Source: Bacteroidales bacterium
GTDB taxonomy: Bacteria > Bacteroidota > Bacteroidia > Bacteroidales > Muribaculaceae
Length of the DNA stretch: 64,000 nucleotides
Reading direction: 5' to 3'
NCBI GenBank assembly: GCA_003150235.1
Contig: QAMW01000044.1
Coordinates: 118,387 to 182,386 of the forward strand
The first letter of the stretch is position 1; each line of letters starts with the position of its first letter. The notes beneath the pieces are model-generated. The model did no database searches. It was not told where the DNA came from and saw nothing but the letters and a program-made list of their open reading frames with translations. This document shows positions 18,353 through 26,272 of this stretch, piece after piece. A program made the translations under genes and the position numbers.

Positions 18353-18916
18353 ATGAAATACTTGATTGTAGGATTGGGCAACATCGGCGATGAATACCGT
18401 GGAACCCGCCACAATATAGGTTTTAGGATATTGGATGCTTTTGCCGAAGCATCCAATATTTCTTTTACCACCGAGCGTTACGGTGATGTGGCACACATGA
18501 GACTGAAAAATAAACAGCTCACTCTCTTAAAGCCGTCGACTTACATGAATCTGAGCGGAAACGCAGTGCGCTACTGGAAAGAAAAAGAAGGCATCGACGT
18601 AGACCACATACTTATTCTTGTGGATGACATCGCTCTCCCCTTCGGGGCTATCCGCATAAAGTCGGGCGGCAGTGATGCCGGTCATAACGGGCTCAAGAAT
18701 ATAGCGCAGATGCTCGGCACACAGGCTTATCCGCGTCTGCGTTTCGGTGTCGGAAATGATTTTCCGCGAGGGTGCCAGATCGATTATGTGCTCGGTCAGT
18801 TTACGCTTGACCAGCGGCAGCAGCTTCCTGCTCGAATTGATGTGGCTTGCGAGGCGATAAAGGCATTCTGCCTGTCAGGTATAGGCTTTGCCATGTGTAA
18901 TTTTAATAATAAATAA
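18353..18916 (+). CDS. pth: Peptidyl-tRNA hydrolase
   Basis: A 187-residue enzyme that recycles tRNA from stalled peptidyl-tRNA. Conserved segments are LIVGLGNIGDEYRGTRHNIG (the TRHN histidine is catalytic), KPSTYMNLSG, DDIALPFGAIRI and GGSDAGHNGLKN. The start at 18353 gives the family's usual N terminus; it lies 10 bp after rplY. The next gene starts 4 bp after the stop codon. Confidence 0.96.
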   Translation: MKYLIVGLGNIGDEYRGTRHNIGFRILDAFAEASNISFTTERYGDVAHMRLKNKQLTLLKPSTYMNLSGNAVRYWKEKEGIDVDHILILVDDIALPFGAIRIKSGGSDAGHNGLKNIAQMLGTQAYPRLRFGVGNDFPRGCQIDYVLGQFTLDQRQQLPARIDVACEAIKAFCLSGIGFAMCNFNNK

Positions 18917-18920
18917 GCCG

Positions 18921-19361
18921 ATGGCAAAGACAGAAGAACGCATTGATAAATGGATGTGGGCTACACGTATTTTCAAGACGCGTACAATATCGACCGAAGC
19001 ATGCAAGAAAGGTCGTGTGATGGTTAATGATGTCGAGGTCAAGCCTTCCCGCATGATAAAAGTCGACGACATCGTGAAGGTGCGTAAGCCGCCTGTCACC
19101 TACTCTTTTCGTGTGAAGGCGCTGACTGAAAATCGTCTTGGCGCAAAGCTTGTGCCCGATTATCTTGAAAATATCACACCTAAGTCGGAACTCGACTTGC
19201 TCGAAGTGGTAAAGATAAGCGGATTTGTCGACCGTCGCAAAGGTATGGGACGTCCCACCAAGCGCGAAGGTCGCGAATTGTCACGCTTCAAGGAAGATGC
19301 ATATGACGACGGCTGGGATTTCGACTTCGATTTCGATGAAGACACCGATGCCGACGATTAA
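18921..19361 (+). CDS. hslR: S4-domain RNA-binding protein, Hsp15-like
   Basis: A 146-residue protein with an N-terminal S4 domain (residues 4-65, RIDKWMWATRIFKTRTIS and GRVMVNDVEVKPSRMIK). Hsp15 rescues stalled 50S subunits carrying peptidyl-tRNA. Location directly after pth, whose substrate is peptidyl-tRNA, fits that role. The C-terminal tail is very acidic (DFDFDFDEDTDADD). It overlaps the convergent HEPN gene by 4 bp at the stop codons. Confidence 0.88.
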   Translation: MAKTEERIDKWMWATRIFKTRTISTEACKKGRVMVNDVEVKPSRMIKVDDIVKVRKPPVTYSFRVKALTENRLGAKLVPDYLENITPKSELDLLEVVKISGFVDRRKGMGRPTKREGRELSRFKEDAYDDGWDFDFDFDEDTDADD

Positions 19362-19762
19362 TCATTCCCTTTGACTATTTTGGATATGCGCTCAATATAA
19401 TCCTCGACCTTCGGTATCAAGGGCGCAACATCCTCTTCTTCCCAATCGAATAAATCTTCATAGTCTCCTGTCTGTCGCATGGAAAACAATCTGCCTAACA
19501 GACGGGAGTCTTCTTTTGATAATAAGCCGTTTTCAACAAAAGAAAATCCAATCATTCTTATCGCTCCTTTATGAGTCGTAGTTTCAATTCCTTTGCTGAT
19601 TAATAAGGCTACGCTTGCATAGTATGCAGCATAATATAGTCGATTCGCAGCCAAACTCCAATATCCGAGCTTACTAACGTCAGTCACTTCTTTAAGGGTC
19701 TCTTTCGCTTTTTCAAGTCGATAAGAAACTATCACATTTCTTTCCTCTGATTGCAAAGTCAT
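19358..19762 (-). CDS. HEPN-domain protein, partner of the upstream nucleotidyltransferase
   Basis: A 134-residue all-helical protein with HEPN family features: SYRLEKAKETLKEV, AANRLYYAAYYASVALLI and the C-terminal RQTGDYEDLF. The Rx4-6H RNase motif of toxic HEPN proteins is not evident; the RQTGDY segment occupies that place. It starts 9 bp after the nucleotidyltransferase gene, forming an MNT-HEPN pair. Such pairs are often toxin-antitoxin modules, but activity here is unproven. The gene is richer in A/T than its neighbours, which suggests transfer. Confidence 0.82.
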   Translation of the reverse strand: MTLQSEERNVIVSYRLEKAKETLKEVTDVSKLGYWSLAANRLYYAAYYASVALLISKGIETTTHKGAIRMIGFSFVENGLLSKEDSRLLGRLFSMRQTGDYEDLFDWEEEDVAPLIPKVEDYIERISKIVKGND

Positions 19763-19771
19763 GCCTTTATC

Positions 19772-20110
19772 CTAATTTTGAAATATTACTACTGAATCCC
19801 TCTCGACATTCTTATAAAATGGCAAGAAACTACGCTTTAGCCATCCGGAAAACGAATATAGTCGCGGATTAATCACTTCATCAAATTTGAGACCTATCTC
19901 TGAAAAGGGCCAAGCATACAAATCCCATAAGGACCAAGGCACACGGTCCTCACCAGGAATGAGAATATGTATATCCCAATCAGAATCTGAACGAGCCTCG
20001 CCACGTGCTCTTGAGCCATAAATAGACACTTTCGAACCTTCGGGCAAGATTTCCGCAGCTTTAGCTTTTAATGCTGTTATTAATTTGGCATATTTTTCCT
20101 CTTCTGACAT
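19772..20110 (-). CDS. Minimal nucleotidyltransferase (MNT) domain protein
   Basis: A 112-residue protein of the DNA polymerase beta-like minimal nucleotidyltransferase family. The active-site pattern is intact: IYGSRARGEARSDSDWDIHI contains the GS turn and the DWD metal-binding pair. MNT proteins paired with HEPN proteins commonly act as antitoxins by modifying the partner. It is the first gene of the pair and lies just beyond the tRNA-Ser terminator on the same strand. Confidence 0.85.
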   Translation of the reverse strand: MSEEEKYAKLITALKAKAAEILPEGSKVSIYGSRARGEARSDSDWDIHILIPGEDRVPWSLWDLYAWPFSEIGLKFDEVINPRLYSFSGWLKRSFLPFYKNVERDSVVIFQN

Positions 20111-20137
20111 TTGGTTTCGGTTTGATATAATATTATA

Positions 20138-20174
20138 ACAAAAAATCCCGCAGGCGATTCTGCTTGCGGGATTT
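20138..20174 (-). terminator. Terminator of the tRNA-Ser transcript
   Basis: A perfect 10-bp stem AAATCCCGCA/TGCGGGATTT (20143-20152 and 20165-20174) is followed on the minus strand by a T-run. It separates tRNA-Ser from the MNT/HEPN genes. Confidence 0.85.
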
Positions 20175-20179
20175 CTTTG

Positions 20180-20267
20180 CGGAGTGAGGGGGATTCGAAC
20201 CCCCGATACGCTTTTGGCGTATACACGCTTTCCAGGCGTGCCTCTTCAACCACTCGAGCATCACTCC
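20180..20267 (-). tRNA. tRNA-Ser(GGA)
   Basis: The minus strand folds into an 88-nt class II tRNA. The acceptor stem is GGAGTGA/TCACTCC, the anticodon stem CACGC/GCGTG with loop CTGGAAA (anticodon GGA), followed by a long variable arm and the T arm GGGGGTTCGAATCCCCC. The discriminator base is G and no CCA is encoded. Confidence 0.95.
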
Positions 20268-20282
20268 TTGTGGTTTGCGGTG

Positions 20283-20290
20283 CAAAGGTA
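20283..20290 (-). promoter_or_regulatory. -7 box of tRNA-Ser (TACCTTTG)
   Basis: The minus strand reads TACCTTTG 15 bp before the first base of the tRNA. A -33 match is not clear. Confidence 0.55.
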
Positions 20291-20408
20291 AGCAATAATT
20301 TTTATACTGCATAAATTCCGCTGTAAAACTTTTGTACGACTTGTACATTTTTCGACCGCATCAATCGTTTTGTCAGTATTATAATGCCCTGTACTTGGCG
20401 ATTATTGT

Positions 20409-20416
20409 TAACTTTG
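20409..20416 (+). promoter_or_regulatory. -7 box before the antiporter gene (TAACTTTG)
   Basis: TAACTTTG lies 21 bp before the antiporter start codon. No -33 box was seen at the usual distance. Confidence 0.5.
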
Positions 20417-20437
20417 CGACAATAAAACATTAGATTC

Positions 20438-21409
20438 ATGATATCCGACATCTTTTTCCTCATATTAGGGCTTGCGCTGATTCTTGTCGGCGCAAACATC
20501 CTCACCGACGGTGCGTCGGCGATAGCAAAACGCTGGGGCGTCTCCGACCTCATAATCGGACTTACCGTCGTGGCATTCGGCACCTCGGCACCGGAATTGG
20601 TCATCAGCCTCATATCTGCTATCCAGGGTAATGCTGAGTTGGCTATCGGCAATGTGGTGGGTAGCAACATATTCAATATCCTGGTCATAATCGGTGTGAC
20701 AGCAATGGTCATGCCTATAAAAGTCGAGCGCAGCATCATGACCAACGAAATCCCCCTGGTCATTCTCTCGTCAATCGCCCTTCTCGTAATGGGCAATACT
20801 CCCCTCCTCGACGGCGCATCGGTCATGGCGTTGACACGGAGCGACGGTATTGTGCTCCTGCTGTTTTTCATGATTTTCATGCGCTATACATTTGCGCAGG
20901 CAAAAACCGGAGTCCAATCCGGCGATGAAGACAATGCACCGACGAAAGCTATGCCTATGTGGAAAGCTATCGTATGGGTAATCGGCGGACTCGCGGCACT
21001 CATATATGGTGGCGACCGCTTTGTTGCCGGAGCATCAGGCATCGCGTCGCTGCTCGGTGTAAGCGACGCGATTATCGCCCTCACTATCGTTGCCGCCGGT
21101 ACATCGCTCCCGGAGCTTGCCACATCAGTAACAGCCGCATTGAAAGGCAAAACCGGCATAGCAATCGGCAATGTCATCGGCAGCAACATCTTCAACATAT
21201 TCCTTGTGCTCGGATGCTCAGCCACCGTACATCCGTTGACATTCAACGGCATTGGCAATTTCGATTTGCTGACACTCACCGGAGCATCGCTCCTCTTCTG
21301 GCTTTTCGGCTGGTTCTTCAAAAAACGCACCATCACCCGCGCCGAAGGCTTCATCCTCACCGCCTGCTACATCGCCTACGTCACCCTCCTCATCCTCTCC
21401 GCGGCATAA
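20438..21409 (+). CDS. Calcium/sodium antiporter (CaCA family, YrbG-like)
   Basis: A 323-residue inner-membrane exchanger with about ten helices in two inverted halves. The paired alpha-repeats are clear: GTSAPELVISL with GNVVGSNIFN in the first half, and GTSLPELATSV with GNVIGSNIFN in the second. The acidic residues in the GTSxPEL motifs are the cation ligands in this family. It is a single gene starting after a TAACTTTG box. An AT-rich hairpin (21416-21435) and the promoter of the AAA+ leader follow. Confidence 0.93.
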   Translation: MISDIFFLILGLALILVGANILTDGASAIAKRWGVSDLIIGLTVVAFGTSAPELVISLISAIQGNAELAIGNVVGSNIFNILVIIGVTAMVMPIKVERSIMTNEIPLVILSSIALLVMGNTPLLDGASVMALTRSDGIVLLLFFMIFMRYTFAQAKTGVQSGDEDNAPTKAMPMWKAIVWVIGGLAALIYGGDRFVAGASGIASLLGVSDAIIALTIVAAGTSLPELATSVTAALKGKTGIAIGNVIGSNIFNIFLVLGCSATVHPLTFNGIGNFDLLTLTGASLLFWLFGWFFKKRTITRAEGFILTACYIAYVTLLILSAA

Positions 21410-21435
21410 GAAAATTAAAATCATTACAGATTTTA

Positions 21436-21465
21436 TTGTAGAGAAAGAATTTTTATATATCTTTG
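21436..21465 (+). promoter_or_regulatory. Promoter of the structured leader/AAA+ gene
   Basis: TTG at 21436-21438 and TATCTTTG at 21458-21465 are 19 bp apart. The predicted transcript begins near 21472, some 370 nt before the AAA+ start codon. Confidence 0.65.
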
Positions 21466-21471
21466 CGGGGT

Positions 21472-21839
21472 GAGCGGGTCGGTTTTGACGCGCGGACACG
21501 AATTATTACAGTTTAAATATTTCATTTTAAGCTATGAGACATCTGCATCTTACTGAAATCGTTTTTGGCGGCGCGGCACCTCCGGGTGTCGGGAAGATGT
21601 AGTTGCGCATAGCATTCATCCAACATTTTCAACCGCTGTTAAGCCCTGATAGCCATTGGTGCGTCTTGACGTATCCTGGTGCTGTCAGCGAGGAGTACAT
21701 TGACATGTTGGAACCATTTTTCCGGGGGAAGGCTCCCGGACCAAATCCTCCTATCCCTCTCATCTCATAACCCTATAACCTATTAACCTCCTAACCTTTT
21801 CCCGCATAAAATGCGGGAAAATCTAAAACTGTAATAATT
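21472..21839 (+). ncRNA. Long structured 5' leader or independent RNA upstream of the AAA+ gene
   Basis: This stretch lies between a good promoter and the AAA+ start codon and contains several nested pairings. (1) CTGCATCTT 21543-21551 pairs with AAGATGTAG 21594-21602, enclosing a 6-bp hairpin capped by a C(TCCG)G loop (21575-21590). (2) TCCAACAT 21619-21626 pairs with ATGTTGGA 21705-21712, enclosing CGCTG/CAGCG (21634-21638, 21686-21690). (3) An 8-bp hairpin lies at 21721-21740. (4) A perfect 11-bp hairpin lies at 21797-21821, 18 nt before the start codon. A 22-codon ORF (21534-21602) ends exactly with the first stem. I recognise no known riboswitch class. Confidence 0.45.
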
Positions 21840-23789
21840 ATGACAAATTCCAAAAATTCACTCACTCTCTCCAAAATCCAGATATGCGCTTACTCTCCTG
21901 ATGATGAAGTGGCGCGCGAGTTTCCCGCATACGAAATCTTTGATGACCGTCACGATTTTCCGATATCCTCCACTCAGTCAGGCGTGGCTGTGATGATGAT
22001 ATTTTGTAATGAGCGTAAATTTACCACCGATAATGTCAGTGGTGTGCGCCGTTCCATATCAGTCTCGATAGTTGACACGACAGCCGGGAACGTGATGTCG
22101 ACCACCACTCTCCGCGTAAATATCCCGCGTGACAATTACGGAAGCCTATATCGCGTCGACCTTCCTTTAGCTTACGCCAATATCAACACATGCCACTCCT
22201 ATCAAGTACTTGTAAAAGACAAGGCAAGCGGACTGCAGATTGGAGAAGTCGCCTTCAATCTGTATGACACCGGCCATATTGGCAATGACCCCTCTTTATG
22301 GTATGAAGCCACCAAGGGCAGTATAGTGCCCGACTGGACCAGCGATATGCACAAAGTGATGAGCATCGAGGGCATGACAGGAATTACCGTACGCTTCGAT
22401 GTCGAGCCACGATTCAAGGAATTGCCGGAGATACTCCCCGAACTTGAAATCAGGCTTTATTCACCCGGCGGCAAATTGAAGCGCTGTTTCTGCAATCCCG
22501 ATTGCGATGACTTTGACATGAATGAATATCATGTAGGACTGCATTTTATTGCCGACCCTCATGACTGTGGCATATATTATGCCGAATTGCTCTGCATGGA
22601 ATATCCTGTAGCCGGCTTTGCGTTTAGCACAGATGGACCGGTAGCCGTTGAAGGCTACTACTATGGCAAGCAACTTGAATGTCTTGGGGTATATACTCCC
22701 GAGGCTGCCGTAGAAAGGTTTAAATCATGTATGGAGTCCCCCGATGATGCTACTACAGATGATGACCCGTTTGAGCGCGCACTCGACGAGTTTATCGCAA
22801 GCGAGACAAAGACACTTGAAACAGAGCACTATACAATTGACGATGAGGCCGATGAAGAAGACAATGCGACTGCAGCCGAGGATGAACCGGATACACCAGA
22901 CGAGGCAATTGATTCCGAGCCTGACGCAGCAGGGCAACAGTTATGTTGTCTCGACCATCTTGTAGGGCTCACGGCAGTGAAAGAAAAGCTGGGTATTTAT
23001 GAGAAAATCGTGAAATTTAACAAATTGCGCGAAGACAATGACCTCACAGTGTCATCGCTGCCGCTTCATGCCATGTTCCTCGGATCGCCCGGCACCGGCA
23101 AGACTACCGTTGCAAAAATGATAGGAGTGATGCTCAAAAGAGCCGGTGTGCTATCCCGGGGGCATGTCGTGGTCAAGGAACGCGCCAATCTCCTCGGTCC
23201 GTATTACAGTAATGAAGAGACCAATACCCTCAAAGCGATAGAAGAGGCGCAAGGCGGCATATTGCTCATCGACGAGGCATACCAGCTCTATCAGCCGGAC
23301 GACCCTCGCGATCCCGGAAAATTTGTAATCGAGGCACTGATGACTGCACTGTCCGATGAGTCGAAACGTGACTGGATGCTTATCCTTGCCGGTTACAAGG
23401 ATGAGATGAAACTCATGTTCAACATGAATCCCGGTCTCAAATCGCGTATTCCCGATTCCAACATCTACCTGTTTGATGATTTCACTGAACAGGAGCTGAT
23501 GGAGATTGCCGACCGCTATCTTGAGCGCAAGCAATACACCCTCTCCCCCGATGCACGTGTGGCTCTTTCTTGTCGTCTAAACCGCGATTACTTGATGCGC
23601 GACAAAAATTTCGGCAATGCGCGTCATGTAATAAACATGATTCAGACCGAGATTCTCCCTGCAATGGCGGTAAGGGTCGTCGCCGGTGGGATGTATGACA
23701 AGCGGTCGTTGTCAGAGATACAGGCAAGCGATATTCCTGTCCCTGTCATAGCCGTAGATCGTCCCCGTCGCATAGGCTACTGCGCGTAA
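21840..23789 (+). CDS. AAA+ ATPase of the CbbX/SpoVK type with unknown N-terminal domain
   Basis: A 649-residue, probably cytoplasmic protein (no signal peptide). Residues 1-300 are beta-rich and not recognised. An acidic linker follows (about 300-365). The AAA+ module starts at about 372 (LDHLVGLTAVKEKL), with Walker A GSPGTGKTTVAKM near 414, Walker B GGILLIDEAYQLY near 474 and an arginine finger in LKSRIP near 535. The ATPase part resembles CbbX/SpoVK remodelling factors. The N-terminal domain may recognise a client. It is a single gene behind a long structured leader. Confidence 0.8.
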   Translation: MTNSKNSLTLSKIQICAYSPDDEVAREFPAYEIFDDRHDFPISSTQSGVAVMMIFCNERKFTTDNVSGVRRSISVSIVDTTAGNVMSTTTLRVNIPRDNYGSLYRVDLPLAYANINTCHSYQVLVKDKASGLQIGEVAFNLYDTGHIGNDPSLWYEATKGSIVPDWTSDMHKVMSIEGMTGITVRFDVEPRFKELPEILPELEIRLYSPGGKLKRCFCNPDCDDFDMNEYHVGLHFIADPHDCGIYYAELLCMEYPVAGFAFSTDGPVAVEGYYYGKQLECLGVYTPEAAVERFKSCMESPDDATTDDDPFERALDEFIASETKTLETEHYTIDDEADEEDNATAAEDEPDTPDEAIDSEPDAAGQQLCCLDHLVGLTAVKEKLGIYEKIVKFNKLREDNDLTVSSLPLHAMFLGSPGTGKTTVAKMIGVMLKRAGVLSRGHVVVKERANLLGPYYSNEETNTLKAIEEAQGGILLIDEAYQLYQPDDPRDPGKFVIEALMTALSDESKRDWMLILAGYKDEMKLMFNMNPGLKSRIPDSNIYLFDDFTEQELMEIADRYLERKQYTLSPDARVALSCRLNRDYLMRDKNFGNARHVINMIQTEILPAMAVRVVAGGMYDKRSLSEIQASDIPVPVIAVDRPRRIGYCA

Positions 23790-23796
23790 TCTATTC

Positions 23797-23842
23797 GAGA
23801 TGCCGGAGAAGGTAGTTTGCCACACTCCATCTCCGGCATCTC
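23797..23842 (+). terminator. Perfect 13-bp inverted repeat after the AAA+ gene
   Basis: GAGATGCCGGAGA (23797-23809) pairs with TCTCCGGCATCTC (23830-23842) around a 20-base loop, starting 7 bp after the stop codon. There is no T-run, so termination may be factor-assisted, or the stem may protect the mRNA 3' end. Confidence 0.5.
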
Positions 23843-23985
23843 ACAACTTCAAATATCCGTGACATATTTTTATATAAATTTTTAGGCATGATTAAACCTT
23901 TTAAATATTGATTAGTCTAAAATTTATTAATAACTTACGCACGGGAATATTCCCTGATATTAAATCAATCTAAAAGTCTTAGTTA

Positions 23986-26136
23986 ATGAACAGAAAATTT
24001 CTAACGGGTCTGCTTTCGATGTTTGTCGCAGGCTCAGCGTTTGCCCAGTTCGGGATGCCTGTCGACAACGGTCCCGCAAGTCTGAAAGACGCTTACGATG
24101 GGTATTTTACTGTCGGTGTTGCCGTAAATCAGCGCAATGTATCCGACTCTACCCAGATTGAACTAATCAAGAAAGAATTTAACAGCATCACCGCTGAAAA
24201 TGACATGAAGCCCGGCGAACTGCATCCGGCTGAAGGTGTATGGAACTGGGAGCGTGGTGACAAAATCGCTGATTTCTGTCGCAAAAACGGCATAAAGCTC
24301 CGCGGTCATTGTCTTGTGTGGCATTCGCAGTTCTGCGATTGGATGTTTAACGACAAAAATGGTAAACCTGTCTCCAAAGAGGTGTTCTATTCTCGTCTCC
24401 GCGACCATATCCATCAGGTTGTGAACCGCTACAAGGATGTGGTATATGCCTGGGATGTAGTTAATGAAGCAATGTCCGATGCCGGTCGCGGATGGAGAGG
24501 ACATGAACCTAATCCCTACCGGGAAAGCAAGCTGTACAAACTCTGCGGCGATGAGTTTATCGCAAAGGCGTTTGAGTATGCCCATGAAGCCGACCCCGAT
24601 GCCATTCTTTTCTACAATGATTATAACGCTGCTACGCCGATAAAACGCGACCGTATATATAATATGGTAAAAAAGATGCAGGATGCCGGGGTGCCGATTA
24701 CCGGTATCGGTATGCAGGGACACTACAATATCTACGGTCCATCGGAAGAAGATGTTGATTCCGCACTTACCAAATATTCCGATCTGGTCGACCATATCCA
24801 TATCACCGAACTTGACATACGTTGCAATGAAGAGATGGGCGGTCAGCTTCGTTTCTCCCGTGGCGAGAACAATGCGATACCTCCCTATATCGCCACTCTC
24901 CATGAAGACCAGTTTGCTCGTATATTCCGTGTGTTCCGCAAGCATAAGAATGTCATAGACAATGTGACGATGTGGAATCTCAGTGATGCCGATTCATGGC
25001 TTGGTGTCAACAATCATCCGCTTCTTTTCGATGAAAAACTGAAGCCGAAAAAGGCTTATTATGCCGTGAAGAATTTTGACGAGAAACTTGACCGCGCAGT
25101 TCCTAAAGAAGATTTCCGTCCCAATGAGTTGAATCAGCCCGGACAGGAGTATCCGATGGTCAACTCCGAGGGATACGCGCGTTTCCGCATCGATGCCCCG
25201 ACCGCTAAATCCGTGATTGTAAGCCTCGGTCTAGGCGGCAGAGGCGGCACTGTTTTACGCAAGGATAAAGATGGCGTATGGACCGGTACCACAGAAGGTC
25301 CGATGGATGAAGGATTTCACTATTATCATCTGACCATTGACGGAGCTACCGTGAACGATCCCGGAACGAATAACTATTACGGCTCGACACGCTGGGAAAG
25401 CGGCATTGAGATTCCGGCACATGACCGTGATTTCTATGCGCTGAAAAATGTGCCTCACGGCAATGTGCAGCAGGTCATCTTCAATTCGCCCAGCACCGGG
25501 GAGCAGAAAAGAGCTTTTGTCTATACGCCCGCAGAATATTCGGCAAATCCTAAAAAGAAATATCCTGTTCTCTATCTTCAGCATGGCTGGGGCGAGGATG
25601 AGACCGCATGGAGCAACCAGGGACACGCCAATCTCATCATGGATAATCTCATCGCCGAGGGCAAGTGCAAACCGTTTATAATCGTGATGACCTACGGCAT
25701 GACCAACAATGCACGTTTCGGCACAATAAATTCATTCAACTACAAGGATTTCGAGACTGTACTTGTAGATGAACTGATACCCTTCATTGACAGTAATTTC
25801 CGCACGATTCCTGACAAGAAGCACCGTGCCATGGCAGGATTGTCGATGGGTGGTATGGAGACCAAGAATATCACTCTTGCGCGCCCAGAAGTATTTGATT
25901 ATTATGGACTCCTTAGTGGCGGCATCTACACCCCCGACGATTTGAAGGATGTAAAGCCACGACTGATATTCACCTCCTGCGGCTCTAAGGAAAATCCTGA
26001 AAGAGTACGGCAGTCAGTAGACGACCTAAAGGCAGCCGGCTTCAATGCCGTGTCATACGTGTCAGACAACACCGCGCATGAGTTCCTCACCTGGCGCCGC
26101 AGCCTGAAAGAAATGGCTCCCCTCCTCTTCCGCTAA
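23986..26136 (+). CDS. Bifunctional GH10 endo-xylanase / CE1-type esterase
   Basis: A 716-residue exported enzyme with a signal peptide ending near residue 20 (SMFVAGSAFAQ). Residues ~30-370 are a GH10 barrel with acid/base Glu161 in WDVVNEAMSD and nucleophile Glu275 in HIHITELDIR. A CBM48-like beta domain (~390-480) links to an alpha/beta-hydrolase esterase (~485-716) with nucleophile Ser620 in GLSMGG and His698 in AHEF. The combination fits removal of feruloyl or acetyl groups from xylan together with backbone cleavage. The esterase substrate is inferred. No SusC/SusD genes lie nearby. Confidence 0.92.
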   Translation: MNRKFLTGLLSMFVAGSAFAQFGMPVDNGPASLKDAYDGYFTVGVAVNQRNVSDSTQIELIKKEFNSITAENDMKPGELHPAEGVWNWERGDKIADFCRKNGIKLRGHCLVWHSQFCDWMFNDKNGKPVSKEVFYSRLRDHIHQVVNRYKDVVYAWDVVNEAMSDAGRGWRGHEPNPYRESKLYKLCGDEFIAKAFEYAHEADPDAILFYNDYNAATPIKRDRIYNMVKKMQDAGVPITGIGMQGHYNIYGPSEEDVDSALTKYSDLVDHIHITELDIRCNEEMGGQLRFSRGENNAIPPYIATLHEDQFARIFRVFRKHKNVIDNVTMWNLSDADSWLGVNNHPLLFDEKLKPKKAYYAVKNFDEKLDRAVPKEDFRPNELNQPGQEYPMVNSEGYARFRIDAPTAKSVIVSLGLGGRGGTVLRKDKDGVWTGTTEGPMDEGFHYYHLTIDGATVNDPGTNNYYGSTRWESGIEIPAHDRDFYALKNVPHGNVQQVIFNSPSTGEQKRAFVYTPAEYSANPKKKYPVLYLQHGWGEDETAWSNQGHANLIMDNLIAEGKCKPFIIVMTYGMTNNARFGTINSFNYKDFETVLVDELIPFIDSNFRTIPDKKHRAMAGLSMGGMETKNITLARPEVFDYYGLLSGGIYTPDDLKDVKPRLIFTSCGSKENPERVRQSVDDLKAAGFNAVSYVSDNTAHEFLTWRRSLKEMAPLLFR

Positions 26137-26161
26137 TTCCCCAAAACGATTGCAATCAATC

Positions 26162-26202
26162 AGGTCTGTGTCAAGTTTTTTGGCGCAGACCTTTTTGTTT
26201 TG
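26162..26202 (+). terminator. Intrinsic terminator after the xylanase/esterase gene
   Basis: Stem AGGTCTGTG/CGCAGACCT (26162-26170 and 26184-26192, one G-T pair) is followed by TTTTGTTTTG. Confidence 0.8.
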
Positions 26203-26216
26203 TTGGGCGGTTTGTT

Positions 26217-26246
26217 TTTGGGTTTTGTGATAAATGGGTATCTTTG
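26217..26246 (+). promoter_or_regulatory. Promoter of the 1029-residue glycosidase candidate
   Basis: TTTG at 26217-26220 and TATCTTTG at 26239-26246 are 18 bp apart, one less than the usual minimum. The leader to the start codon at 26273 is about 20 nt. Confidence 0.6.
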
Positions 26247-26272
26247 TGGTGTATAACCTTAAATGAATGTTC

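Noticed and set aside
20302..20880. 192-codon minus-strand frame across the antiporter start
   Set aside because: It overlaps the antiporter's conserved first repeat and its promoter; the residue pattern is shadow-like.
24163..24945. 260-codon minus-strand frame antisense to the xylanase
   Set aside because: It lies wholly inside the GH10 domain, has no family features or promoter, and is explained as a shadow of that gene's codon use.
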